The notes under the pieces: generated by a model
Told to the model about the DNA's origin: nothing
Database searches by the model: none
Seen by the model: only the letters and a program-made list of their open reading frames with translations
Translations under genes and position numbers: made by a program
Shown: positions 1 through 6,687 of the stretch, piece by piece
How the letters are laid out: every line of letters starts with the position of its first letter
How positions within the stretch are numbered: the first letter of the stretch is position 1
Assembly: GCA_964411885.1 (NCBI GenBank)
Contig: CAYPMK010000054.1
Location: forward strand, 1 to 7,522
DNA length: 7,522 bases
From: JAKLHL01 sp964411885
GTDB lineage: Bacteria; Bdellovibrionota; JAFGOL01
Reading direction: 5' to 3'

Positions 1-506
1 TACTCTATTATCATTAAAAGGTCACCAGAGTTACAGGTAGCTCCAACGCTGGTTTTTATTTCTTTTATGCCACCCTTTTTTGGAGAGCTTATTCTGTTCT
101 CCATCTTCATCGCCTCTAACGCTAGAAGGGCTTGACCTTCTTCTACTTGATCACCGATATTAACGTCTATAGATGTTATTTTTCCCGGCATTGGGGCTTT
201 TATTACTGCTTGTTTGGTATTTTCTTCTTTTTTGGTTTTTAATTTAACAGGACGGAATTCTTCTACCTCTATATTATGGTAGTCTTTGCCTATTAGAAGT
301 TTTACTATTTCACCGTCATAATCATATATACCATTTATCTTGTGTGTATTGTTGTCTACAACTATTGAGCACAAAGTGTCCATGTTGACATCTATACTTA
401 CTTTTCTTCCATTAAGAGTTACTTCTTTTACTTCATTTACGTCTATGTTATCGCTTATTTCTACGTTATATTTTTTGTTATTAACTTTTACTATATATTT
501 AGCCAT
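1..506 (-). CDS. Biotin carboxyl carrier protein of acyl-CoA carboxylase (stop codon cut by window edge)
   Basis: This protein carries biotin between the biotin carboxylase and carboxyltransferase encoded just upstream. I read 168 residues from the ATG at 504-506. Residues about 98-168 form a biotinyl/lipoyl domain with APMPGKI and the biotinylation motif EAMKMEN; the modified Lys134 codon is at 105-107. It lies 34 residues before the last visible codon, as in E. coli BCCP, and the two leftover bases read TA on the coding strand, so the stop almost certainly falls here with one base outside. Residues 1-95 (starting MAKYIVKVNNKKYNVEI) contain two similar beta-rich stretches and are not the Pro/Ala-rich linker of E. 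coli AccB. They may correspond to the BT interaction domain of propionyl-CoA carboxylase alpha subunits (inference). The start lies 4 bases after the biotin carboxylase stop. AAGGGG and GGTGA at 511-523 are possible ribosome binding sites, so translation is probably coupled. Confidence 0.93.
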   Translation of the reverse strand, partial: MAKYIVKVNNKKYNVEISDNIDVNEVKEVTLNGRKVSIDVNMDTLCSIVVDNNTHKINGIYDYDGEIVKLLIGKDYHNIEVEEFRPVKLKTKKEENTKQAVIKAPMPGKITSIDVNIGDQVEEGQALLALEAMKMENRISSPKKGGIKEIKTSVGATCNSGDLLMIIE

Positions 507-510
507 CTTG

Positions 511-2031
511 TCACCAACCCCTTCTTACTCTAATGGCTTCTGATCTTCCTGCCATGCCCCATTTATTAGTTCCAGTAGCACTACTTCTTGTCCCATTTTT
601 TGTAGAGAATGATCTCATATCTTTTTGTTTCTTGCTATATAGAGCAGAGATAATAGCGGCTGCATCAAAGTGAACACCCTCTTGTTTCTCATCGGTTCTA
701 TATGTTTCAAGGAATTTTGTTGTATAGTTTGATTTTCTAAAATCCTCGTTTAGTAATAATTTTCTAAAGAAGCTTATTGTTGTTTTTATTCCACTAACTT
801 TCATTTCTGCTAACGCTGTAGACATTTTCCTTATTGCAGAGTCCCTGTCTTTACCGTGCACTATTATTTTTGCTAACATGGAGTCATAATATGGGGTCAC
901 ATCTGTTCCTGTTTTTATTGCAGTATCAACCCTTACACCATTACCACCGGGTAATATAAGATCTGTTATAGTGCCTGTACATGGAACAAAATCAGCCTCA
1001 GAATCTTCTGCGTTTATTCTGCATTCAATAGCATGACCACTTATTTTTATATCACTTTGTCTGTATGATAATTTTTCTCCATAGGCTATTCTTATTTGTT
1101 CTCTTATTAGATCAACGCCGGTTATTACTTCTGTCACCGGGTGTTCTACCTGTATCCTTGCATTTATTTCCATGAAATAAAAATTGCCTTGTCCGTCCAT
1201 TAAGAACTCAACAGTACCAGCATTAGTGTATCCCATTGCTTTACAAGCTTTTATGGCAAGATCCCCAAGTCGTGTCCTTTGTCTTTGATTTAGTGAAGGA
1301 CTTGGAGCTTCTTCAAGCAACTTTTGGTGACGTCGCTGAATGGTGCAGTCTCTTTCATATAAATGGATCGTATTACCGTGGGCGTCTGCCAATATTTGAA
1401 CTTCTACGTGTTTTGGGTTATCAATGAATTTTTCTATAAAAACGTCTTCGCTGTTAAAAGAGGTAGCGGCTTCTCTTGAGGCTGATTTTAAAGCCATTTC
1501 TAAAGAACGTTCTTCTGTTACGACCCTCATTCCTTTACCACCACCGCCGTTGACTGCTTTTATTATTACTGGATATCCAATTATCTTTGCTATTCTTTTT
1601 GCCCTTGATAGTGAATGAACAGGTCTATTTATTCCTTGTACTACTGGGATACCTGCTTTTTTTGCTATTAACTTTGCACTTATTTTATCACCCATTTTTG
1701 ATATTACTTCTGGGTCTGGTCCTATGAATACTATGTCGTTCTCCTTGCATGCTTTAGCTAAAAGATAATTCTCTGATAAAAAACCATAACCGGGGTGTAA
1801 AGCTTCTGCGCCAGATTCCTTGGCCACTTTTATTATCTTATCTATACTAAGGTAAGTATCTTTAGCTTCGTCACCATTTAGTGGATATGATTCTTCTGCA
1901 AAAGCTACAGCGGTAGAAAGTCTATCTGGATTGGAGTAGGGCATAACAGTTTTTATACCCATCTCTTTACAGGTCCTTATTATTCTTAGTGCTATTTCGC
2001 CTCTGTTGGCTATTAATATTTTTTTAAACAA
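511..2031 (-). CDS. accC: Biotin carboxylase subunit of acyl-CoA carboxylase
   Basis: This ATP-grasp enzyme carboxylates biotin on the carrier protein using ATP and bicarbonate in the cytoplasm. At 506 residues it begins FKKILIANRGEIALR, the usual family N-terminus. Other motifs are LHPGYGFLSEN (79-89), MGDK with Lys116, the glycine-rich ATP loop NGGGGKGM (161-168), HVEVQI (208-213), ERDCTIQRRHQKLLEE (226-241) and INARIQVEHPVTE (289-301). The positions equivalent to E. coli Glu288, Asn290, Arg292, Glu296 and Arg338 are all present. The start is TTG at 2029-2031: an in-frame stop lies a few codons upstream, and AGGAG at 2041-2045 sits 9 bases away. The protein exceeds E. coli AccC (449) by about 57 residues, through a Ser/Lys/Arg-rich tail ending WGMAGRSEAIRVRRGW. 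No biotinyl domain is fused; that is the next gene. Pyruvate carboxylase subunit A is an alternative name, but the neighbouring PccB-type carboxyltransferase argues for an acyl-CoA substrate. Confidence 0.95.
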   Translation of the reverse strand: MFKKILIANRGEIALRIIRTCKEMGIKTVMPYSNPDRLSTAVAFAEESYPLNGDEAKDTYLSIDKIIKVAKESGAEALHPGYGFLSENYLLAKACKENDIVFIGPDPEVISKMGDKISAKLIAKKAGIPVVQGINRPVHSLSRAKRIAKIIGYPVIIKAVNGGGGKGMRVVTEERSLEMALKSASREAATSFNSEDVFIEKFIDNPKHVEVQILADAHGNTIHLYERDCTIQRRHQKLLEEAPSPSLNQRQRTRLGDLAIKACKAMGYTNAGTVEFLMDGQGNFYFMEINARIQVEHPVTEVITGVDLIREQIRIAYGEKLSYRQSDIKISGHAIECRINAEDSEADFVPCTGTITDLILPGGNGVRVDTAIKTGTDVTPYYDSMLAKIIVHGKDRDSAIRKMSTALAEMKVSGIKTTISFFRKLLLNEDFRKSNYTTKFLETYRTDEKQEGVHFDAAAIISALYSKKQKDMRSFSTKNGTRSSATGTNKWGMAGRSEAIRVRRGW

Positions 2032-2046
2032 AGTTTTTATCTCCTA

Positions 2047-3597
2047 TCACAAAGGGATATTTCCATGTTTTCTTGCAGGACGTGTTTGTCTTTTTCCAAG
2101 ATTAGCCATAAGACCTTTATAAAGGACGAACCTTGTTTCGTTAGGCTCTATTATATCGTCTATGTAAGCTAGTTTTGCCGCAATATACGGATTAAGGAAC
2201 TTGTCGTTGTATTCATTAACTAATTTATTAACAGCATCATCCTTATTACCGGCTTCTGATATTTCTTTTTTGAATATTATATTGCATGCTCCTTTTGCTC
2301 CCATAACTGCTATTTCTGCAGTTGGCCATGCAAGGTTTAAATCGCTGCCCACTTGTTTGCTACTCATTACACAGTAAGCTCCACCATAGGCTTTTCTTGT
2401 TATTACTGCTAGTTTTGGGACGGTAGCTTCGCTGTAAGCAAATAATAATTTAGCTCCGTGTCTTATTATTCCATTGGTTTCTTGTTCAAGTCCGGGAAGA
2501 AAACCGGGGACATCAACAAAAGTAATTATAGGTATATTGAATGCATCACAGAATCTTATGAATCGTGCTGACTTTGTAGATGCATTTATATCAAGAACTC
2601 CTGCCATTACCTCTGGATTGTTTGCTACCACACCAACACTATGCCCTCCAAGACGAGCAAAACCTATTATTATGTTTTTTGCGTAATCTGGTTGGATCTC
2701 TAAAAAATCACCATTATCCATTACACTCTTGATTACAGCGCTCATGGAGTAGGGTTGATTGCTACTTGATGGAATTATGTTGTCTAGTTCTTTGCATTCT
2801 CTAGCAACATCGTCATCTGTTTCTATTGGTTGAGGTTCCTCTATATTGTGTTGAGGGAGGTATGATAAAAGTTCTCTTAGTTTATCAAAACATTCGTACT
2901 CATCTTTTGCCACAAGGTGAGCCACTCCACTTTTTGTAGCATGAACTGCATGTCCACCTAGTTCGTCAAAAGTAAGGTCTTCGTTGGTGACTTCTTTTAC
3001 AACGTTTGGACCAGTTACGAACATGTTAGCGTTCTGGGTCATGATAGTGAAATCTGTTATTGCAGGAGAATAAACTGCGCCACCTGCACATGGTCCCAAT
3101 ATCAAAGATATCTGTGGTATTACTCCGCTGGCCAAGGTGTTTCTGTAGAATATGGATGCGTAACCTGCAAGGGACGCAACTCCTTCTTGAATCCTAGCTC
3201 CACCAGAATCGTTAAGCCCTATGAAAGGTGCTCCGTTCTGAAGCGCAAGGTCTTGTAGTCTGTTTATTTTTAGTGCGTGCATTTCTCCAAGACTACCACC
3301 CATAACTGCAAAATCTTGTGCATACACATATACTAGACGCCCATTTATCATTCCATAGCCAGTTATAATCCCATCACCATAGGCTTTTTTGTCATCAAGC
3401 CCAAAATCAGAAAAACGGCTCATGGTCCAAGAGTTGATCTCTGTAAAGGTTCCTTTGTCTAAAAGAGCTTCAAGACGTTCTCTGGCAGTTAGCTTCCCAG
3501 ACTTGTGAAGTTTATCTACTAGCTTTTTGTCTGCCTGATTCTTTGTTTTGTTTCTTTCTTTCTTTAAAATATCAATTTTTCCAACAGTATCCAACAT
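2047..3597 (-). CDS. pccB: Acyl-CoA carboxyltransferase, propionyl/methylmalonyl-CoA type beta subunit
   Basis: This crotonase-fold carboxyltransferase moves CO2 from carboxybiotin to an acyl-CoA, most likely propionyl-CoA giving methylmalonyl-CoA. It has the full family length (516 residues). Motifs include KLTARERLEALLD near residue 36, LNDSGGARIQEG (about 128-139), the first oxyanion-hole loop GPCAGGAVYSPA (about 168-179) and the second active-site region VDVPGFLPG...GIIRHGAKLLFAY (about 361-388). The expected specificity-site Asp in RKAYGGAYDVM is Cys409 here. An extended reading frame could begin at TTG 3598-3600. I prefer the ATG at 3595-3597 because AGGAGGT (3603-3609) is 5 bases from it but only 2 from the TTG. 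A biotin carboxylase and carrier in the operon, with no membrane decarboxylase subunits visible, favours an ATP-dependent carboxylase over a sodium-pumping methylmalonyl-CoA decarboxylase. The biotin carboxylase gene starts 15 bases after its stop. Confidence 0.93.
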   Translation of the reverse strand: MLDTVGKIDILKKERNKTKNQADKKLVDKLHKSGKLTARERLEALLDKGTFTEINSWTMSRFSDFGLDDKKAYGDGIITGYGMINGRLVYVYAQDFAVMGGSLGEMHALKINRLQDLALQNGAPFIGLNDSGGARIQEGVASLAGYASIFYRNTLASGVIPQISLILGPCAGGAVYSPAITDFTIMTQNANMFVTGPNVVKEVTNEDLTFDELGGHAVHATKSGVAHLVAKDEYECFDKLRELLSYLPQHNIEEPQPIETDDDVARECKELDNIIPSSSNQPYSMSAVIKSVMDNGDFLEIQPDYAKNIIIGFARLGGHSVGVVANNPEVMAGVLDINASTKSARFIRFCDAFNIPIITFVDVPGFLPGLEQETNGIIRHGAKLLFAYSEATVPKLAVITRKAYGGAYCVMSSKQVGSDLNLAWPTAEIAVMGAKGACNIIFKKEISEAGNKDDAVNKLVNEYNDKFLNPYIAAKLAYIDDIIEPNETRFVLYKGLMANLGKRQTRPARKHGNIPL

Positions 3598-3602
3598 CAA
3601 AG

Positions 3603-3609
3603 ACCTCCT
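3603..3609 (-). promoter_or_regulatory. Ribosome binding site that fixes the carboxyltransferase start
   Basis: The coding strand reads AGGAGGT here. It is 5 bases from the ATG at 3595-3597 and only 2 from the in-frame TTG at 3598-3600, so the ATG is the likely start. Confidence 0.8.
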
Positions 3610-3666
3610 GTTAAACGGGGGGCATTATTTAAAGTTTTAGCATGATAAAATTGAAAATGTTGATAG

Positions 3667-3697
3667 ATTAAAAGTAGTTTATGGTGCGGTGTGCCAA
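3667..3697 (-). promoter_or_regulatory. Possible promoter for the carboxylase operon
   Basis: In the 112-base gap between the oxidative-stress operon and the carboxylase operon, the minus strand has TTGGCA (3692-3697) and TTTAAT (3667-3672). Each matches 5 of 6 consensus positions for sigma-70 -35 and -10 boxes. The 19-base spacer is longer than ideal. I saw no convincing terminator (GC stem plus T run) in the gap, so read-through from the upstream operon is also possible. The rest of the gap is AT-rich with one run of six C's on the coding strand before the ribosome binding site. Confidence 0.3.
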
Positions 3698-3709
3698 AGG
3701 CCTATATAC

Positions 3710-4492
3710 TTAAAACCCTAGTTCTTTCCAGCACATATCGCTTCTTATGCCAAAACGGGTTATGGCAAAGTCGTACTTTGTAGGGTCTTTTGGTGAGATT
3801 TTCCTAAAACCTTCAGTGATCTCAATGGCTGTGCGCATGTCTGCGTTCTTCCTTTTTGTCCATTTTGCACAGGTGCCAAAACGATACATATGTGTATCCA
3901 GTGGTATTATCAATTTGTCTGTTCCTATCTTGTTCCAGACACCAAGGTCAACATCATCTTTTCTTATCATCCACTTAAGATAAAGATTTATTCTTTTGCA
4001 TGCACTGTTCTTTTCTGGATTTGGCAATAGGCTATTAGAAGTTTTACCCATTATTTTTTTCATTTCATTGGAGAAGAATTTTAATGAGGGAATAATATTT
4101 GGGTCACTTGTTTTATATTTTTCTAGAAAAGAATTTTGTATACTCCCATAATTTTTTAATATCGATTTTGTTGCAATTAAAAATGAAACTAATTCTTCTC
4201 CTGTAGTGAATCGATGTTTGAATTTAATGAACTCATCCTCTAAAGATTTTTTGTCGGAATTTATAAGATATTCATATGGGTTTTTTCCCATTTTACTCAG
4301 GACGTTGTTAACACTTTTTATTATTTGAGCCACTCTTCCATATGCTAAAGAAGATGCTATTAATCCAACCAACTCTATATTTTTTTGTTCTTTGTAATTA
4401 TATAGAAAAACAAGCGGGTCTGGATCTACCAGTTCCCGCTTGTTATATTTTGAATATATATCTTCTAGCTTTTTCTTAAGATCTACGACCAT
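3710..4492 (-). CDS. TIGR02757/DUF2400 family protein, possibly DNA-glycosylase-like
   Basis: This 260-residue protein matches the uncharacterised TIGR02757 (DUF2400) family by its order of signature segments: LVDPDPLVFL (21-30), SSLAYGRV (47-54), LPNPEKNSACKRINLYLKW (156-174), MIRKDDVDLGVW (175-186), IIPLDTHMYRFG (195-206) and a C-terminal PKDPTKYDFAI (234-244). No signal peptide or membrane segment is visible. The LDTHMYR segment with Asp199 resembles the VDTH..R segment holding the catalytic Asp of HhH-GPD glycosylases such as endonuclease III. The basic segment before it (CKR, Lys166) lies roughly where those enzymes have their helix-hairpin-helix. This is a motif-level inference, not a demonstrated function. 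There is no Cys pattern for an iron-sulfur cluster. It is the last gene of the oxidative-stress operon, 3 bases after the rubredoxin stop. No Shine-Dalgarno sequence precedes its ATG, so translation probably depends on coupling to rubredoxin. Confidence 0.87.
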   Translation of the reverse strand: MVVDLKKKLEDIYSKYNKRELVDPDPLVFLYNYKEQKNIELVGLIASSLAYGRVAQIIKSVNNVLSKMGKNPYEYLINSDKKSLEDEFIKFKHRFTTGEELVSFLIATKSILKNYGSIQNSFLEKYKTSDPNIIPSLKFFSNEMKKIMGKTSNSLLPNPEKNSACKRINLYLKWMIRKDDVDLGVWNKIGTDKLIIPLDTHMYRFGTCAKWTKRKNADMRTAIEITEGFRKISPKDPTKYDFAITRFGIRSDMCWKELGF

Positions 4493-4495
4493 GAG

Positions 4496-4657
4496 TTAAT
4501 CAACTGGTGAGAATTGATCTTTTCCAACTGCACACAATGGGCAAACCCAAGTTTCTGGTACTTTTTCCCATGGAGTTCCCGGAGTGACGCCATTATCTGG
4601 ATCGCCTTCTTCTGGTACGTATTCGTATCCACAAACGTTACAAATGTATTTTTTCAT
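4496..4657 (-). CDS. rub: Rubredoxin
   Basis: This is a 53-residue one-electron carrier with a mononuclear Fe(Cys)4 site. It starts MKKYICNVCGYEY. The four ligands are Cys6, Cys9, Cys39 and Cys42, in CNVCGY and CPLC, the standard spacing and length for classical rubredoxin. The conserved aromatic and turn segments GDPDNGVTPGTPW and KDQF are also present. An AAAAGGAGGT ribosome binding site (4661-4670) lies 3 bases before the ATG. In this operon it is the likely electron donor to superoxide reductase and rubrerythrin, receiving electrons from the flavoprotein 11 bases upstream. Together the two genes correspond to the two halves of clostridial high-molecular-weight rubredoxin, but here they are in different reading frames. 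Confidence 0.95.
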   Translation of the reverse strand: MKKYICNVCGYEYVPEEGDPDNGVTPGTPWEKVPETWVCPLCAVGKDQFSPVD

Positions 4658-4668
4658 AGAACCTCCTT

Positions 4669-5172
4669 TTACTTATAGGTAGGCGCTGTTTTTGGCGCCT
4701 TGCCTTTTAGCTCTTTTTGATAATATTCATAGGTAAGTAGTTCTCCGTCTTTTATGACCTCTGAACTTATTACTTCACCTACGAATATACTATGTGTTCC
4801 TACGTCCTGTATTGATGTTACTTTTGTTTCCATTATGGATAAAGCGTGATCTGTTATTAGACGTAAACCACTTGTTCCTGTCTTGTAATTAACATTCTTG
4901 AACTTATCTATGTCACGACCAGATCTAAAACCCCATGGCCCCATGAATATCATCGGTGTTTGTTTTTCTAATATAGATACTCCAAACTTTTTTGTTTTCA
5001 TGATGTATTCATAAGTAAGGTTCTCTTTGTTTATACATACGGCTATCTGAGGAGGGGTGTTAGTGACCTGAAAAGCTGTGTTTACTATCTGTCCATTATG
5101 CTTTTCTCCGTCAGTAGCAGTTACTATATAAAGACCATAGCTTATATCCCATAATGCTTTTTTATCGCTCAT
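4669..5172 (-). CDS. Flavin reductase-like FMN protein (Hrb flavin-domain type), probable NAD(P)H:rubredoxin reductase partner
   Basis: This 167-residue protein has a single flavin-reductase-like domain. Visible family features are LWDISYGLYIVTA (7-19), NGQIVNTAFQVT (26-37), PPQIAVCINKENLT (40-53), FGVSIL (63-68) and the conserved GTHSIFVGEV (125-134). The full run, including the terminal GKAPKTAPTYK, closely resembles from memory the N-terminal flavin domain of high-molecular-weight rubredoxin of Moorella and related anaerobes, where a rubredoxin domain follows in the same chain. Here the frame stops after TYK and a separate rubredoxin begins 11 bases on. It probably binds FMN and passes NAD(P)H electrons to that rubredoxin. 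A free flavin reductase or flavoredoxin role cannot be excluded. The gene starts 8 bases after the ferritin stop. Its nearest AGGAG lies inside the ferritin end, 13 bases upstream, which is a weak spacing. Confidence 0.88.
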   Translation of the reverse strand: MSDKKALWDISYGLYIVTATDGEKHNGQIVNTAFQVTNTPPQIAVCINKENLTYEYIMKTKKFGVSILEKQTPMIFMGPWGFRSGRDIDKFKNVNYKTGTSGLRLITDHALSIMETKVTSIQDVGTHSIFVGEVISSEVIKDGELLTYEYYQKELKGKAPKTAPTYK

Positions 5173-5180
5173 ATTCTAAA

Positions 5181-5711
5181 CTATGCTCCTGTGGTTGGAT
5201 TTATTGTTCCAGTAGCATCATTAAAAACTCTGGCACCCAATTCTTTGTCCAACATAAAAAGTCCGTTCTTGGAATCACCTACTCTTTCAAGTTGGCCAAG
5301 TATTAGTTGGGCATTAGCTTCTTCTTCAACTTGTTCAGCAACGTACCATTGTAATAAGTTGTTGCTGGCATGATCTTTTTCCTGAATACTTACGTCCACG
5401 ATGTTGTTTATCAGTGCTGTAACGTGTTGTTCATGCTTGTATATTTCTTCAAAAACATGTAACGGTGATTTCCATTCAACAGGGGGTTCTTTTATTGTAG
5501 TTAGTTTTACATTACCCCCACGTTCATTAACGTAGTTAAAGAATTTTAGTGCATGAGTTGTTTCTTCCAAATATTGCACATATGTCCATTTTGCAAAACC
5601 GGGTAAGTTTAATCTTTCGAGGTATGCAGACATAGATAGATACAGGAACGCAGAATAGAATTCTGCATTTATTTGTTCATTCATTAGTTTTTCAACTTTA
5701 GGATTTAACAT
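5181..5711 (-). CDS. ftnA: Ferritin (non-haem, FtnA type)
   Basis: This four-helix cage subunit oxidises Fe(II) and stores the iron as a mineral, lowering free iron during oxidative stress. From the ATG at 5709-5711 it has 176 residues. It keeps Glu17, Tyr24, Glu50, His53, Glu94, Gln127 and Glu130, the E. coli FtnA ferroxidase (A/B site), Tyr24 and C-site pattern at identical positions. Segments NEQINAEFYSAFLYLSM and LEETTHALKFF are typical. It lacks the Met haem ligand expected of bacterioferritin, whose motif also differs. An in-frame ATG at 5756 would add 15 residues overlapping the superoxide reductase gene. I reject it because ferritins begin at MLNPKVEKLMNEQ and AAGGAGG (5718-5724) sits 6 bases before the chosen ATG. 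This ribosome site lies within the last codons of the superoxide reductase gene, whose stop is 1 base upstream, so coupling is near certain. Confidence 0.95.
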   Translation of the reverse strand: MLNPKVEKLMNEQINAEFYSAFLYLSMSAYLERLNLPGFAKWTYVQYLEETTHALKFFNYVNERGGNVKLTTIKEPPVEWKSPLHVFEEIYKHEQHVTALINNIVDVSIQEKDHASNNLLQWYVAEQVEEEANAQLILGQLERVGDSKNGLFMLDKELGARVFNDATGTINPTTGA

Positions 5712-5712
5712 T

Positions 5713-6093
5713 TTATTCCTCCTTGGCCCATAAACCATGTAGGTTACAATATTCACGGGCTGTTATTTTTCCGGTCTTTAGTTCAAACACAGCTTTTGGT
5801 TCTTGACCTGGTTTTAAGAACTCCCTGTATGATTTGTTACCAGAATTTATTTGTATCCATTCTATGTAGTGTTTGTCTTCCATAGGGTGAGCAACACTAC
5901 CTATTGTTACATTATAAACTCCGTCTTTTTTGTCTATCTCTGGAACGTGTTTTTCTTTTGAAGCATCAACAGTACCAGCGATCATGTTCTTCATTGGCTG
6001 ATTACAGCAAACAAGTTCTCCCGCTCCTGTGTGTACTACCTCTATTATGTTGCCACAAAGTTCACATTTATATATTTCAAGTAGTTTAGTCAT
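5713..6093 (-). CDS. dfx: Superoxide reductase, desulfoferrodoxin type (two iron centres)
   Basis: This 126-residue cytoplasmic enzyme reduces superoxide to hydrogen peroxide without making oxygen. The N-terminal desulforedoxin domain (about 1-36) has Fe(Cys)4 ligands Cys10, Cys13, Cys29 and Cys30 (CELC and CC). The catalytic domain has the Fe(His)4Cys ligands His49, His69, His75, Cys116 and His119, in KHVPEI, AHPMEDKHYIEWI and CNLHGLW. The Glu47 and Lys48 residues next to the active iron are also present. The numbering equals that of Desulfovibrio desulfoferrodoxin, so both centres should be functional. A strong AAAGGAGGT site (6099-6107) precedes the ATG by 5 bases. The gene follows rubrerythrin by 18 bases. 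Rubredoxin, encoded three genes downstream, is the usual electron donor. The peroxide product would go to the rubrerythrin encoded immediately upstream. Confidence 0.97.
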   Translation of the reverse strand: MTKLLEIYKCELCGNIIEVVHTGAGELVCCNQPMKNMIAGTVDASKEKHVPEIDKKDGVYNVTIGSVAHPMEDKHYIEWIQINSGNKSYREFLKPGQEPKAVFELKTGKITAREYCNLHGLWAKEE

Positions 6094-6111
6094 TTTTTAC
6101 CTCCTTTATTT

Positions 6112-6687
6112 TTACCAGTTCCTGGCTGTAATTTCAAAATGTGCCTGTGGGTGTGCACACGCTGGACAAGCCGCTAGTGCTTCTTTTCCACTATGTTGAT
6201 ATCCACAATTTCTGCACGTCCAAGTTGTTTCATTTCCTCTTTTAAACACTCTTCCTTCTTTTATGTTCGTAGCAAGGGCCTTGTATCTTTCTTCGTGCCA
6301 TTTTTCTGCTATAGCGATGTTGTCAAAGATCTTCGCTATAGTCTCAAAACCTTCTTCTCTGGCTACTTTTGCAAACTCTGGATACATTGTGGAATGTTCA
6401 TAATTTTCTCCCTCTGCAGCATGTAAAAGATTCTCTACCGTGGTAGCTATTGTTCCAGCAGGGAAAGTGCCAGAAATCTCTACTTCTCCACCCTCGAGTA
6501 ATTTATACAACCTTTTAGCATGTTCCTTTTCTTGATTAGCAGTTTCTTCAAAAATTGCAGATATCTGAACATATCCTTCATCCTTTGCTTTTTTTGAATA
6601 GTATGTGTACCTGTTCCTTGCCTGTGATTCACCAGCAAAAGCTGTTAGGATGTTTCGTTCTGTCCTGCTTCCTTTTAATTTAGACAT
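6112..6687 (-). CDS. rbr: Rubrerythrin (NAD(P)H peroxidase terminal component)
   Basis: Rubrerythrin reduces hydrogen peroxide to water with electrons from rubredoxin. The 191 residues equal the length of the Desulfovibrio vulgaris protein. The ferritin-like di-iron domain (about 1-145) has Glu20, Glu53, His56, Glu94, Glu97, Glu127 and His131. The C-terminal rubredoxin-like domain has Cys158, Cys161, Cys174 and Cys177 in CRNCGY and CPAC. All are at the positions known from D. vulgaris rubrerythrin, so this is a complete classical (not reverse) rubrerythrin. The start overlaps the end of perR by 8 bases. The AGGAGGG ribosome site (6694-6700) lies inside perR, 6 bases from the ATG, tying its synthesis to that of the repressor. 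Confidence 0.97.
   Translation of the reverse strand: MSKLKGSRTERNILTAFAGESQARNRYTYYSKKAKDEGYVQISAIFEETANQEKEHAKRLYKLLEGGEVEISGTFPAGTIATTVENLLHAAEGENYEHSTMYPEFAKVAREEGFETIAKIFDNIAIAEKWHEERYKALATNIKEGRVFKRGNETTWTCRNCGYQHSGKEALAACPACAHPQAHFEITARNW

Noticed and set aside
340..543. Plus-strand open frames opposite the carboxylase, ferritin, rubrerythrin and other genes.
   Set aside because: They lie antisense to well-supported genes, lack ribosome sites and show no recognisable protein features.
2047..3597. Sodium-pumping methylmalonyl-CoA decarboxylase alpha subunit.
   Set aside because: The operon contains a biotin carboxylase and no membrane subunit is visible. The region beyond position 1 cannot be seen, so this is unlikely rather than excluded.
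3692..3706. Possible terminator hairpin around TGGCAC...GCACCA or GCCTTTGGC after the TIGR02757 gene.
   Set aside because: The stems are only 3-5 pairs on the minus strand and no T run follows.
4669..4671. Stop-codon readthrough producing a fused flavoprotein-rubredoxin.
   Set aside because: The rubredoxin frame differs from the flavoprotein frame across the 11-base spacer, and rubredoxin has its own strong ribosome site.
5712..5756. Ferritin with a 15-residue N-terminal extension starting at ATG 5754-5756.
   Set aside because: The extension lies inside the superoxide reductase gene, does not resemble ferritin N-termini, and the strong ribosome site at 5718-5724 fits the ATG at 5709-5711.
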